A DNA stretch of 43,245 nucleotides from a virus (IMGVR_UViG_3300035670_000445:1-43245), one strand, 5' to 3'. Positions 28,178-37,479 are shown, counted from the stretch's first letter. Translations and numbers: made by a program. Notes: generated by a model not told the origin, from the sequence alone.

Positions 28178-29301
28178 GGTATCACCAAATCGTTGTCGTC
28201 TCGGAAGTCTTCCAAGTCTGCGGACTCAGGAAGTAATAGATCTATGTAGTGAAAATCTGTAAGCGGATCAATTGTATCCATGATGGCGTATGGTACCGCC
28301 TGACCTAACTGCTTACCTAAAGCAGCAGCCTTGGTAGATGACAGTAATGGCCAAGGTGCTTCTGCTACGTCACCACGGGCATTTATGTTGATAGGTAAGT
28401 AGGTTGCCTCAACAATACCGGTTACGGGGTTTGGAAGTAAGATTCTTTCCACTGTGTGCATTGACACACGCCGGTAGGCTTCACGAAAGTAACTAAATGA
28501 ATTTGCAAATGCCTGTCTACGGTCAATTACGAATGTGGCATTCAACGTAACGAAGTGGTACGTCTGTATTGTTGTTGATTGCCCGTCAGGGGTAGGTACG
28601 GTGGCGTCACGGTAGTTTTCTGTGCATGTAATGGACTCGCACAAAACATATCCGGGAGGTCTACCAAAACACGTCGTGCTGTTTAGTTTATTGATGAACG
28701 GCCTTACTTTTGTTGTGTAAGTAAACGTCGAATACCTTACGTTCCAAGTAAACTGATGTACTTCCAAAATTATTTCGCTTTGAATACCTTCCGTCAATGG
28801 TAATCCGTTTGCGTGCCGTAACAGTACGTTGTTAGCATCGTGGTACCTTGTGACCTGAACTGTTCTGGTAGAAGAGGACCATGTTGGTGGTTCATTCCAT
28901 GGTTCTATAATCGAGTCATTTGTTGCAGGGTCAATTCTCTTCTTACGAGCGATATTACCTTTCCCTTGGTCCTCTCTAGGGAAAGATAAGTTCCCTTCAT
29001 TCATGAATTGCGGTGTTTCATACGTAACACTTACAACCCAGAACGGTCTACCGTCAGGGGCTTCGCGAATACCGTCGCAACTCTTTAGGACCAGATCAGG
29101 TCGACTGGGATGAGGCGACCTACCAATTGTAAATGTTGGTTCTGTTTGACCGTAAGCAGGCAGATAGAGTGCGACAGTAGCCTGATCTTCAAGAGGGCTG
29201 TCCATCTCGACCAGCCACTCTTCAGTGCATGTATTGACTCCCCAGGTTGCTGTGAAGTTCTGAGATTCGAGTTTACGACCCAAGATTGCTTTCAGTGGCA
29301 T
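28174..29301 (-). CDS. Tail protein, distal or baseplate component (375 aa)
   Basis: Directly follows the tape measure gene, where distal-tail or baseplate proteins lie. Beta-rich with several Thr/Val runs (ILEVHQFTWNVRYSTFTYTT) and no recognisable catalytic motif; ends SADLEDFRDDNDLVIP. AAGGTTT lies before the ATG. Function by position only. Confidence 0.65.
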   Translation of the reverse strand: MPLKAILGRKLESQNFTATWGVNTCTEEWLVEMDSPLEDQATVALYLPAYGQTEPTFTIGRSPHPSRPDLVLKSCDGIREAPDGRPFWVVSVTYETPQFMNEGNLSFPREDQGKGNIARKKRIDPATNDSIIEPWNEPPTWSSSTRTVQVTRYHDANNVLLRHANGLPLTEGIQSEIILEVHQFTWNVRYSTFTYTTKVRPFINKLNSTTCFGRPPGYVLCESITCTENYRDATVPTPDGQSTTIQTYHFVTLNATFVIDRRQAFANSFSYFREAYRRVSMHTVERILLPNPVTGIVEATYLPININARGDVAEAPWPLLSSTKAAALGKQLGQAVPYAIMDTIDPLTDFHYIDLLLPESADLEDFRDDNDLVIP

Positions 29302-29311
29302 GACTTAAACC

Positions 29312-31714
29312 TTACGGTACGACTTTGATAACGCCACCATTTCTCAAAGCAGCGTCGATGCTTGTAATGAGATTGATAATTCGAGTAGTCTGCGGATTCG
29401 GTCTGTTGCTCATATTTTCGACGATTTGTTTGAATGCGTCAGCCTGTGCTTGGAACGCATTCTGCTCCAGTTGACCAGCGGGTTTGACTTCCTTCTGCAT
29501 CAACGTATTCAGTTCTTGCTGAAGCTGCTGTCGCTGTGCCTGAAGAAATTCCAGCCGTCGTTGTTCCGCTTCAGCATTTGCAGCGTCGATTGCCATTTGC
29601 ATGGCACCGCCCATCATTGCACCACCAATGCCGCCTACAGGCATAGGCAACCCAGCAGCACCAGGACCGGCAAATGCCTGAGTTTCTTTCTTAAGCCGCA
29701 GGAGTTCTTTCTCATGTTCTGTGGCAGTAACAAGAAACAGCAATTCTTTCCTTTGCAGTTCTTCGTTATGCTGGTTCAATTGAAACTGTTTTTGCTGTTC
29801 AATAAAGCGTTCTGCCTCAATCTCTCTGCGTCTGAGTTCAAGATCTGCAAGTTCTGCTAAACGAATTTTTTCCTTGTCCTGTTCAGTCGCCAGATCCTTA
29901 TTGATTGCTTCTCCGATAGTTCTGATCTCTCGAAGTTTTTCGGCTGATTCACCAGCTAAAAGTGCATTTTTTTCAAAGTACTCTTCGAGAGCATTCAAAG
30001 CAGTTCTATCAAACAACATACTTCTGAAATCTTCAATGGCAGCCCCACCAAACATAACTGTAGGTAGCTTTGCCATTGCTGCTATTGATTCAGAGTTCAG
30101 AAACTCGAACACTTTACGCATTTCGGCAATTGCAGTTTCTGCATTGCCTTCGGATATCAATCGTTGAGCATTAGCAATGTTCTTTTGTAGTTCAATTGCG
30201 ACACGGGCAGCTTCTTCATTACCGGAGGACTCCATCTTTGCCAACATGTTTTCGATATCAACACGGGCTTCAGCACCACCCATCATTGAGTCGATAGTCT
30301 CTTTTGCTTTACGCTGAGCATCCTGCCTGACTTGAAATATACGATCTTCATTTTCAAGCTGCTTCAAAGCATTCTGTTCTTCTTTGGCAGTAATCTCATC
30401 AAGCGTTTTAATTCTCTTGATATCGTAAGACTGTTGGCGTATCTGTGCTCTGGTGCTTACCGAATCCATCATTCGGCCAAAGCCTATAGTGGCGTCTTTG
30501 ATTGCGTCTGTAAGTGATCGAGTATCTCGAATTGCCTGACTGAGCCAGTTCAGGTAATAGGCTAAGGCACCACCGGCAACTATTGCTCCACCTACTATGC
30601 CGACGAATTTACCAACAGCCATCCCGGCAATCTTTGTTTCGCCAGCCATGTCGATCAGACCACGGGCAACCATGGTCATGTTGTTGGAGGCACCAAGCAA
30701 TGCTGATCGAAGGTCGCCCATGACAATACCTTGAGCGAAGTCTTCAATACCGAAAGATAACTGAGCTAGCACGCCTGTCATCTTTCCAGCACCGGCAGCA
30801 CTCGACCGCATTACACCTTCAGATTGTTTTACAGCAGCATTAAACCGATCTTGATTTATTTTGCCACGGCCAAGTAAATTCTTAAAGATAACCAATCGAG
30901 CATTGTGTGCTTCCTGCGGTGTCTGAAGCATTGCCAGGATTTGTGCGGCTTGTTTGTTTGCAGTATTCGCTTCATTCTGTTGTCTGCGAATTCTATGAAT
31001 CAGCGTTTCAGCTTTTATACGTTCTTGGTTAAGCTGTGCAAGTCTTGCTCGCTCTGCCTCAGCAAGCCGCACTGCTTCTCTTTGTGCTTGCTGATCTCGA
31101 TACGCAGCACTCATTCCTGCAGCAACAGGATCAACACGACCGGTACTGCTCATGCCTGCAATCATTACATTGCTGGCTGAGCGTTCCAGTATTGCACGAT
31201 TCTGAATTGCTGTGCGAAGATCAGAGATTCTTTCTTCATTGGCTTTCTTTTCTGCTTCCAATGATCTCTGAATAATGTCGTCACGCAAAGCAGCACTTCG
31301 ACGAAGAATCTCTGTTTCTTCGTCAGCAATTTTTTGCATGTTTGCGAGTTCTTCACGACGGGAAGCCAACTCACGATTACGAACATTTTCCCGTTCAGCA
31401 AAGAGTTCATGCCAGATTCTTTGTTCGGCAAGCAAATCAGACATGATCTTTTCTTCGACCATCTGAACTTCTTTGCCGTACTTCTTGTACTCGCCGATAT
31501 GTGCTGTTAATTGAGCAGAAGCCAGTTGAGGCATTCTGGCAAAGTTTTCAGCAGCCTCTTGATTACCTTTCTCAAGTTCACGGTTCAGGCCGTCCATGAG
31601 TGCTTTAGTCATCGCCCGAGACGATGCTGAAGCACTCATGAAGCCCGTGGTCATGGCACTGGAGTCTACACCAAGCATCAAAGCCAGATTGTCGAGCGAT
31701 ATACCAGTGCTCAT
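29312..31714 (-). CDS. Tail tape measure protein (800 aa)
   Basis: Longest gene of the window, mostly alpha-helical coiled coil with Ala, Glu, Gln and Lys, and a hydrophobic, Gly-rich region around residues 330-400 (VGKFVGIVGGAIVAGGALAY). It lies after the tail chaperone. Its length sets tail length: about 1.5 angstrom per residue predicts a tail of roughly 120 nm, in the siphovirus range. Start overlaps the chaperone end by four bases. Confidence 0.9.
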   Translation of the reverse strand: MSTGISLDNLALMLGVDSSAMTTGFMSASASSRAMTKALMDGLNRELEKGNQEAAENFARMPQLASAQLTAHIGEYKKYGKEVQMVEEKIMSDLLAEQRIWHELFAERENVRNRELASRREELANMQKIADEETEILRRSAALRDDIIQRSLEAEKKANEERISDLRTAIQNRAILERSASNVMIAGMSSTGRVDPVAAGMSAAYRDQQAQREAVRLAEAERARLAQLNQERIKAETLIHRIRRQQNEANTANKQAAQILAMLQTPQEAHNARLVIFKNLLGRGKINQDRFNAAVKQSEGVMRSSAAGAGKMTGVLAQLSFGIEDFAQGIVMGDLRSALLGASNNMTMVARGLIDMAGETKIAGMAVGKFVGIVGGAIVAGGALAYYLNWLSQAIRDTRSLTDAIKDATIGFGRMMDSVSTRAQIRQQSYDIKRIKTLDEITAKEEQNALKQLENEDRIFQVRQDAQRKAKETIDSMMGGAEARVDIENMLAKMESSGNEEAARVAIELQKNIANAQRLISEGNAETAIAEMRKVFEFLNSESIAAMAKLPTVMFGGAAIEDFRSMLFDRTALNALEEYFEKNALLAGESAEKLREIRTIGEAINKDLATEQDKEKIRLAELADLELRRREIEAERFIEQQKQFQLNQHNEELQRKELLFLVTATEHEKELLRLKKETQAFAGPGAAGLPMPVGGIGGAMMGGAMQMAIDAANAEAEQRRLEFLQAQRQQLQQELNTLMQKEVKPAGQLEQNAFQAQADAFKQIVENMSNRPNPQTTRIINLITSIDAALRNGGVIKVVP

Positions 31715-32486
31715 TTGCTTTGACCTTTCAGCATTTCAAATATGGCAAAGAACCCGCTTCTGATTGCAGAAACGGGTTTCTGTGCTAACCGTCTAACCTG
31801 ATGGGTAAAGTTTGCTTGCAGAGTCCACTCTTTAACCATCCACGGTTCGACCTTTGATTTTGGAACCTTCGTTTTGATGTGGTTGCTGATTGCAATTGCT
31901 TGCAAGTCATCAGACATACCCCATCTGAACTTATCCCAGAACAGCCTATGCCCCTCGAACTCCGATGCTGGCATATCGGCTATCTCATTGTATGTCTTTC
32001 CCCAGCGACTGCACAGGAACCAGATGAACCATGTGCGGTCGCCGGGGGAACTCAGTTTTTTGTCATCGCCTCGATGTTAGGCCAAACGTCGCCGATGAGG
32101 TGATTCAGCCGACGATATTCAGGGGATGAGATTTTGTCCATGAAATGATCGACGACGCGAATCAGGTAACTGACTTCAAGGGCTTCAAGAATCTGACGAA
32201 TTGAGTCTGACTCCATGACCGTGATTGGCCACTCGTTCGGGCTTTCTTCGTTCAGGCTGTTGATGAGATTGGGCAGAAAGGCTTTGCCGTCTTCATGCAA
32301 GCAGATCAGAATTCGCAGTGCAGTGAAGTGGCCGATTGATACCTGTTCCCCTTCTTTGTCGATTTTGGGGAAAGCGGAGAGCTTATCCACAAAGGCTGAC
32401 ATCAATCCAGCAGAAGGTTCCAGAAGATAACCAGTTTCGTTTGGTTCTTCTGATACAGGCTTACGTTTGAGAGGAGCGAATTTCAT
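31711..32486 (-). CDS. Tail assembly chaperone fusion produced by -1 frameshift (G-GT type)
   Basis: The slippery heptamer A AAA AAC (complement of 32055-32061) lies immediately before the stop of the upstream frame. After a -1 shift the frame is open from LSSPGDRTWFIWFLCSRWGK through DMPASEFEGHRLFW to the stop at 31711, giving about 257 residues. The C-terminal part has the typical GT-domain EMPASEF-type motif. The low-level fusion chaperones the tape measure protein during tail assembly. The apparent ATG of the 87-residue frame at 31974 is internal and has no ribosome site. Confidence 0.85.
32052..32486 (-). CDS. Tail assembly chaperone, unshifted product (144 aa)
   Basis: Helical protein of 144 residues between tail tube and tape measure genes, the G-protein position of lambda. 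It ends MTKN at a TGA that abuts the slippery site. AAGGA precedes its ATG. The gap upstream carries a full copy of the dispersed repeat (32496-32519). Confidence 0.8.
   Translation of the reverse strand: MKFAPLKRKPVSEEPNETGYLLEPSAGLMSAFVDKLSAFPKIDKEGEQVSIGHFTALRILICLHEDGKAFLPNLINSLNEESPNEWPITVMESDSIRQILEALEVSYLIRVVDHFMDKISSPEYRRLNHLIGDVWPNIEAMTKN
32055..32061 (-). promoter_or_regulatory. -1 ribosomal frameshift slippery site A AAA AAC
   Basis: The + strand GTTTTTT reads A AAA AAC in the gene, with zero-frame codons ACA AAA AAC TGA. It is a canonical -1 heptamer directly followed by the stop. Confidence 0.85.
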
Positions 32487-32504
32487 GGGGGTGTTCCTTG
32501 AAAG

Positions 32505-32512
32505 TTTCTGGG
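32505..32512 (+). repeat. Dispersed TTTCTGGG repeat with full flanks, intergenic
   Basis: CCTTGAAAGTTTCTGGGGAAAG between the tail tube and chaperone genes. On the minus strand it overlaps the chaperone's ribosome site AAGGA. Confidence 0.7.
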
Positions 32513-32519
32513 GAAAGGA

Positions 32520-33023
32520 TTATGCAGGAGCAGTAACAGAGATGTTGTTCAGTTTGTAAACCAACTGAGCAGAAGATCGGGAAGCATTGTCGTCGGTAAG
32601 CACCGTACCAGCGGGAGTAAAGTTGTTACAGTACCCAGTGAGTGTAAGAATGGGGCCAGTAGTCTCGTTTCCTTCAGGCGGGAAGTACAACTTCAGATCG
32701 CCGACTCGACCATCCATGAATGCAGCGAACTCACGACCGCCATACTGGTTGTCAGGGTCCCAGTCAACAGTGAATGTGATGGTTCCGAAGTCGATCATCA
32801 TACCGGGACGGTACTTACGAACGAGGTTCCCCCAGCCATCAAGGGCTGTTTCGGTACAGGTTGTTTCTACGTCACCACGGGTGAAGCCGGACCACGTAGG
32901 ACCGTCGAACACACACACGTAGGAATCACTTCCTGGTGTTACTGCTTCCATTGCAGGACCACTGCCCGTAGGGTCGGTGTCCTGAGCAAAGAACTGAACT
33001 CGAATACGACTGGCATCACGCAT
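32520..33023 (-). CDS. Major tail tube protein (167 aa)
   Basis: Beta-rich 167-residue protein with the tail-tube pattern: PGMMIDFGTITFTVDWDPDN, LKLYFPPEG, and LTLTGYCNNFTPAGTVL near the end. It polymerises into the tail tube. TAGGAG precedes the ATG. Position between tail terminator and chaperone is canonical. Confidence 0.85.
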   Translation of the reverse strand: MRDASRIRVQFFAQDTDPTGSGPAMEAVTPGSDSYVCVFDGPTWSGFTRGDVETTCTETALDGWGNLVRKYRPGMMIDFGTITFTVDWDPDNQYGGREFAAFMDGRVGDLKLYFPPEGNETTGPILTLTGYCNNFTPAGTVLTDDNASRSSAQLVYKLNNISVTAPA

Positions 33024-33034
33024 TGAACAAACTC

Positions 33035-33496
33035 CTAACAGGTTGCTTTACCAGAGAAACTCAGGACGATCATAGTCATATCTGGTGTAGACTGTCCTGT
33101 TTTCGGCGAGGTGTTTTCGACTGTTGACAGTAATCGGATGTAGTTGATGAACACTCCGGTTTCTGCAACGTTGTAGGCTGTCAACTGTTGCCTACGTCCT
33201 GAAGATACTGGTTGTAACACATTCAGCACTGAATTGTGCAATGCTTTACGATCAGTATTCTTATGAGCTACGCAGGCTACGTCAAGCATAAATGATACAG
33301 TTTCCTTGCCGTTCGTACCCTCCAATCCCTCGCTGCATTGCAGAGGCATAATGTCCTGGATATCCCAGAACACAAACCCTTTGGGTGTACTCTTCAGATC
33401 GTAGGACGGCATGAACTGAGACTTTGTAACTGGAACATCTGTTGCTATTCCAGCACGTAAAATCTTTTGAATGGCTTCGTCGATATTGTAACTCAT
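33035..33496 (-). CDS. Tail terminator or neck protein (153 aa)
   Basis: Alpha/beta protein whose N-terminal helix (IDEAIQKILRAGI) and central strands match the tail terminator position upstream of the tube gene. It overlaps the gp10-like gene by four bases. Family assignment rests mainly on gene order. Confidence 0.65.
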   Translation of the reverse strand: MSYNIDEAIQKILRAGIATDVPVTKSQFMPSYDLKSTPKGFVFWDIQDIMPLQCSEGLEGTNGKETVSFMLDVACVAHKNTDRKALHNSVLNVLQPVSSGRRQQLTAYNVAETGVFINYIRLLSTVENTSPKTGQSTPDMTMIVLSFSGKATC

Positions 33497-34161
33497 CGAG
33501 GGAATTCCTTCTGCATGAGTTGACGGAATCGGTCAATAAAAATCTGTCGTGATTCTGCTCGCTTCTCCGTTAGTACTCGCTCCAACCATCGGTACCCCGG
33601 GAATGGTCTTCTGGTTGTTCCAGCCCGCCTACCTTTGTTGATATCTGCCCCAAAGCCGTACAAAACCAAGTGCCAGTACTTCGACGGTCTACGCATTCGG
33701 TGTCTGTTGTAGATACTATCCGGGTCTACTCCATACCGTCTGCGAAGTTTACTGTAAACTTCCTTCGGCTGATACTTCTTCGAGTAAACCCGAGTACCGT
33801 TCTTACGCTGCATCAGGATGCCCAAACTGACTTGCCGGATACGAGTTGAATCCAGCGGTGATGTTTCGTTTGGGCTAATGTATTCGCGGTACTTCTTGTT
33901 GACACCAACAATCCCGTAAAACTTGTTTGGGTTGCTGTCAGACTGCTTTACTTTCTGTGATAGTGCTCGCTCTGTCGCACCAGAAGTCTGAGGCGTGTTC
34001 AGGGCCATCACATGAGCCTGCAGACCATTACGCAAAGGCACAATGGCAGAGCGTATTGCTTGCTTGATAATGTGCTTACGAATCTTTTCAGCCATTTTGT
34101 TGAAGACGGCTTCGAGATCTGTTGGCACAGTGTACGAGACTTTTATGAATCCACGTTTCAT
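33493..34161 (-). CDS. HK97 gp10-like neck/tail completion protein (222 aa)
   Basis: Long N-terminal helix (LEAVFNKMAEKIRKHIIKQA) then basic region and helix (RWLERVLTEKRAESRQIF), in the place of the HK97 gp10 family between head-tail adaptor and tail terminator. Strongly basic, with a Tyr- and Arg-rich centre. Start has only a weak upstream site. Confidence 0.65.
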   Translation of the reverse strand: MKRGFIKVSYTVPTDLEAVFNKMAEKIRKHIIKQAIRSAIVPLRNGLQAHVMALNTPQTSGATERALSQKVKQSDSNPNKFYGIVGVNKKYREYISPNETSPLDSTRIRQVSLGILMQRKNGTRVYSKKYQPKEVYSKLRRRYGVDPDSIYNRHRMRRPSKYWHLVLYGFGADINKGRRAGTTRRPFPGYRWLERVLTEKRAESRQIFIDRFRQLMQKEFPR

Positions 34162-34168
34162 TGCAGTC

Positions 34169-34564
34169 TCAGTATGTTGTTGGGAGTAATTCGACCGTCA
34201 GATGCTGAGATACGTTATCCACGATTCGTATGTGAACTTTACGTCTGTCTCCCCATGGGTCTGTTGCAGGACCGAGGACAGCGTACACTTTCTGCATCGA
34301 GGGTATTACGCAGAACATACCAGCAGTTACAGACGCTGACGGCTTGCACCACTGACCGATGAGAATGAATGTCTGTTCCGACTGGATACGCCCTGCATCA
34401 GTTATCTCTACCGGCTTTACAGGCACTTCCATTGAGAAAGCAGCCTTGTAATGCAGATCGAACTTCTGCTGCATTTCTCCGGCTGCGTCAGGCTCTGTAC
34501 TCGGTATCCAGAACTCGCAGACATGTCGCAAATTCGGTCGAGCACGGCGGTTGTACTTGTTCAT
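34169..34564 (-). CDS. Head-tail adaptor, SPP1 gp16-like (131 aa)
   Basis: Small beta-barrel protein: LRHVCEFWIPS, then AFSMEVPVKPVE and TFILIGQWCKPS, fits the phage head-tail joining family. It seals the connector after packaging. It overlaps the upstream connector gene by four bases. Confidence 0.7.
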   Translation of the reverse strand: MNKYNRRARPNLRHVCEFWIPSTEPDAAGEMQQKFDLHYKAAFSMEVPVKPVEITDAGRIQSEQTFILIGQWCKPSASVTAGMFCVIPSMQKVYAVLGPATDPWGDRRKVHIRIVDNVSQHLTVELLPTTY

Positions 34565-35223
34565 CCCCGACTCACTTTCGACCAGTCATCCACAACGTAC
34601 TTGATTGCTCGATGGTCATTGAGCATGTTGTGGTCTCTAAGAGCAGCGTAGCCTTGAGGCAGACCAACCATTGCAGCTTCAGAAACAGCATCTCTATACT
34701 CGAAGAAGTGGTACGCCAGAATCATCAGTGCCCGGACTGTGCTCTTGGGTATTTCTGGGAAGGAAGAGTAGCCCGTGGTGTATGACAGCGTTATGGGGTA
34801 CGGGTGCTCTTCATGAATGTCAGCGAAGACTTCTTCCCAATCAGCACACCAAAGTTTCGATGGCTCTTCAGACAAGATAGAATAATCGGCTGAAGAAATG
34901 CTGACGATTGTGTTGTCGCTCTTCCTGTAATTGAATGAAGCCAGTTCGGTAACTCGGCCAAACGGCAGGAAGCACAATGCGTCGTGGTTTGTAAAAGCGG
35001 AGTATGGGAGCGTGAGAGTAACGGTTTTACGAAGGATAAACCGCCACTGTTCACGCTCGCATATCTGAATGCACTCATGCAACAGATCCGTGATGTTTAC
35101 TGGCAATGATTCATCCGGGGTTTCAGGATCGAAGCCGATTTGCTGTTTCACCGCTTTGACAAATGCAGTAGTTGCGAGAGTGCTAACAGCGGCTTCTGAT
35201 CCCAGATTGATGAACATCGGCAT
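34561..35223 (-). CDS. Head-tail connector, HK97 gp6-like (220 aa)
   Basis: Helix-rich protein with LLHECIQICEREQWRFILRKTVTL near the N-terminus and PKSTVRALMILAYHFFEYRD near the C-terminus, the usual two parts of the gp6-like connector family. The start MPMFINLGSE is preferred at 35223 because GGAG stands nine bases before it; the frame extends to 35328 without support. The copy of TTTCTGGG at 34752 lies inside. Confidence 0.75.
   Translation of the reverse strand: MPMFINLGSEAAVSTLATTAFVKAVKQQIGFDPETPDESLPVNITDLLHECIQICEREQWRFILRKTVTLTLPYSAFTNHDALCFLPFGRVTELASFNYRKSDNTIVSISSADYSILSEEPSKLWCADWEEVFADIHEEHPYPITLSYTTGYSSFPEIPKSTVRALMILAYHFFEYRDAVSEAAMVGLPQGYAALRDHNMLNDHRAIKYVVDDWSKVSRG
34752..34759 (+). 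repeat. Dispersed TTTCTGGG repeat
   Basis: GTATTTCTGGGAAGGAAGAG inside the connector gene; the coding strand reads SSFPEI. Confidence 0.7.
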
Positions 35224-35297
35224 ATCACGGACTCCAAAGTACCCGCCCTTAATGCACGTCACTGTAAACAGGATAGGTGCGACGGGTGTGTTAAAGA

Positions 35298-35331
35298 CCG
35301 GTGCATGGAAACACCCCGAACCATGCACCGG
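35298..35331 (-). terminator. Hairpin after the decoration-type gene, probable terminator or attenuator
   Basis: CCGGTGCATGG (35298-35308) and CCATGCACCGG (35321-35331) form a perfect 11-bp stem with a 12-base loop, followed on the minus strand by TCTTTAAC. A second small stem (ATTCC/GGAAT, 35336-35349) lies beside it. Likely lowers read-through from abundant capsid genes into connectors. Confidence 0.6.
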
Positions 35332-35352
35332 CTACATTCCCGTAGGAATGTT

Positions 35353-35805
35353 TCAGGTCAGCGTACCGGTGCCTGTGGGGGTCAGGTCGCCACGCTGATG
35401 GAAGGTCTGGGCCACAACAGCAACTTTCGCCGTGTCAGTGTTGGTACCGGTCAGCCGGAACACAACAGTCTTGAACTCGACCTTGCTGCCAGCAGAAATG
35501 CCAGCCTGATCCTGTGCGTAGGACACTTCCTCACTGTCAACTTCAACAGCAAAGTTTGCCTGACCAGCCGACTTGAAGACGTGAGTCTTGATCGTGGTAA
35601 AGCCGGAAGTACCGACAGCAGAGGTAGAGCCGACAACTGTGACAGTAAAGTCGCCAGTCAGCACGGCGTCGTTGACAACGAGAATCGCTTTGTCGAACGC
35701 CTCTGTGATAACGTAAGCATTGCCGATGCTTCCGTTCATAGTCAGCGTTCCAAGTGCTTTGATGAGCATCCTGGAGCTAAGGTGAGTAAACTTCAAAGTG
35801 GTCAT
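35353..35805 (-). CDS. Probable capsid decoration or head-associated protein (150 aa)
   Basis: Beta-rich, Thr/Val/Ala-rich 150-residue protein (FTVTVVGSTSAVG, VAVVAQTFHQRG) directly after the major capsid gene and enclosed by hairpins on both sides, as expected for a highly expressed virion protein. Start MTTLKFTHL at 35805 has AAAGGA upstream. No family recognised. Confidence 0.6.
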   Translation of the reverse strand: MTTLKFTHLSSRMLIKALGTLTMNGSIGNAYVITEAFDKAILVVNDAVLTGDFTVTVVGSTSAVGTSGFTTIKTHVFKSAGQANFAVEVDSEEVSYAQDQAGISAGSKVEFKTVVFRLTGTNTDTAKVAVVAQTFHQRGDLTPTGTGTLT

Positions 35806-35846
35806 TATCAATGATCCTTTCAGGATTGAATTTCAGAGGAGGATTC

Positions 35847-35888
35847 GGGGGGACGACTGATGGCTTTTGGCTTCATCGGTGTCCCCCC
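35847..35888 (-). terminator. Strong hairpin after the major capsid gene
   Basis: GGGGGGAC (35847-35854) pairs with GTCCCCCC (35881-35888), with an inner stem ACTGATG/CATCGGT. There is no T run, so it is probably an attenuator or RNA-stabilising element separating capsid from the next gene. Confidence 0.55.
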
Positions 35889-35911
35889 TAGCCCAAGAGG
35901 ACACAAGTAGA

Positions 35912-37369
35912 TCAGGTAGCAGCAGTCTTGCTCAGCGTGACGAATGGGGACAGCGACAGGCCACCATTCTTCGGCTGGAACGTAGACTTCCACCATGGAC
36001 GGGCATCGTCAAAGCTGGTGAAGAGAAAGACTTCTTCACGCTCAAGGAAGCGGACATGGATGCTGCGAGTAATCTCGCCAGTACCGCGTTCGCCGTAGAG
36101 CATCTGGGTGGCATTGACGCAAGCCAGGAAGTTGTCCTTCCATTCGCTAATGACACTGCCGTCTCCGGTGTCGATGCCATTCATGTACTCAGTCCAGATA
36201 ACCGGACGACCGAGAAGGGTATCGGGAAGACCAGCACCAGTCGAGGGGTAGAACAACTTGGTCAGACCAGCGTTGTTCGGCGACTCGATGACCAGCGTGA
36301 AGATTGTGGGGTACAGATCCTGCGAGCAAAGCCATACGGCATTCTCGTAACCCCAGACACGCTGACGCATCTTGATGACATTCATACCGTTGACAATGTC
36401 ACCGTTGTCCTGACCAACTTCGCGAAAGACAGTCAGCAGAGCAGCGTTGTTGCTGTTGAGGCAACCAAGGGGACGGCCCATACCGTTGCCGTTGAGAAAC
36501 TCATCCATACGGTAAGATCGGGCTTCCTGACGCAACCCTTCATCAATCAGAGAAGCAATGGAAATCGGGCTGTCTGCCATCAACTGATTGGTGACTGCAC
36601 AAGCACCATTCAGTTCATGAGCCTTCAGCGAGACGATTTCCATCTCTGTTTTGCTGAATGTCGGTGTTGCCGTTTCCTTACCACGGTAGACTCGGAAGCC
36701 GCCAGTAACGCTGTTACGGTGGTCCTTGTCAACACGGCAGGGAATGTCAACTACCGGAGCAGTCATGCTGATTCGAGTCATGAGTGACGTGAATCGGTCA
36801 GCCTCAGGCTCAAGCTGCATCACGCTGGCAATGAACCCGCGAGGTACCATAAGACCCTGGGCTTCCCAGTTGGCCTTGGTAAACTCATCGGTTCCAACAG
36901 CGTCCATGACCAGCCGCTGAATGCGAGGATCGACTTCATTGGGACGACGGTAGGTGTTGACAACCGCTCGCAGGTAATCCTGTTGGTTTTTGAAGCCATA
37001 GAATTCCTTGTCATCTTCCCAGCGAGGACGAACAGTAATACCGCCACTCAGATTGGCAACAATACCGGCTGTGGCATTGCTGATCTTCTGGGTAGCAGTA
37101 AGGGCAGCCACTCGTTCAGCAAGACCTGCGGCAGTTCGACTGTGGGCATTAACCACCGCTTCAAGTCGATCAACAGCATCGGCATACTGCTGAGTTTCAG
37201 CAGCAGTCAACTTGTCCCCTTTGTTGAAGAAACTTTCCGTCAGGGTCGTAAGTCGAGTACGCTCATCCTGAAGCTGGTTGACCGTCATGCCAACAACGTC
37301 AGCATTCTTGGTCGGAGTGTCGTTGAAGAACAAGCTGTGCATTGCAGCAGCGAACAAACGATAGAACAT
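35912..37369 (-). CDS. Major capsid protein, HK97 fold (485 aa)
   Basis: N-terminal helical scaffold-like region (about 1-110; LAERVAALTATQ) followed by the HK97 capsid domain: VPRGFIASVM, FRVYRGKETATPTFSKTEME, IASLIDEGLRQEARSY, NGNGMGRPLG and the C-terminal GEITRSIHVRFLER. The N-terminal region probably acts as the delta domain removed by the protease next door. The start MFYRLF at 37369 follows AAAGGAG. Confidence 0.9.
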   Translation of the reverse strand: MFYRLFAAAMHSLFFNDTPTKNADVVGMTVNQLQDERTRLTTLTESFFNKGDKLTAAETQQYADAVDRLEAVVNAHSRTAAGLAERVAALTATQKISNATAGIVANLSGGITVRPRWEDDKEFYGFKNQQDYLRAVVNTYRRPNEVDPRIQRLVMDAVGTDEFTKANWEAQGLMVPRGFIASVMQLEPEADRFTSLMTRISMTAPVVDIPCRVDKDHRNSVTGGFRVYRGKETATPTFSKTEMEIVSLKAHELNGACAVTNQLMADSPISIASLIDEGLRQEARSYRMDEFLNGNGMGRPLGCLNSNNAALLTVFREVGQDNGDIVNGMNVIKMRQRVWGYENAVWLCSQDLYPTIFTLVIESPNNAGLTKLFYPSTGAGLPDTLLGRPVIWTEYMNGIDTGDGSVISEWKDNFLACVNATQMLYGERGTGEITRSIHVRFLEREEVFLFTSFDDARPWWKSTFQPKNGGLSLSPFVTLSKTAAT

Positions 37370-37387
37370 TGGGTACTCCTTTGACAT

Positions 37388-37400
37388 GGGCTTAAAGCCC
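37388..37400. other. Palindrome GGGCTTAAAGCCC before the capsid gene
   Basis: A 6-bp stem with single-base centre in the 110-base gap between protease and capsid genes. A second hairpin (TGTCAA with TTGACA, 37478-37495) overlaps the protease stop. Together they may shape the capsid mRNA leader. Confidence 0.4.
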
Positions 37401-37479
37401 GAACGGTTGAATGTGTTATCCGCTTATGTGCGTTGCTTTGGGCAGATGAACAACAGTGTGAAAAGCTTACAGCGTAATG

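Noticed and set aside
35867-36787. Long open frame (306 residues) on the + strand across the capsid gene
   Set aside because: It is the complement of a clear HK97 capsid gene with good motifs; no ribosome site.
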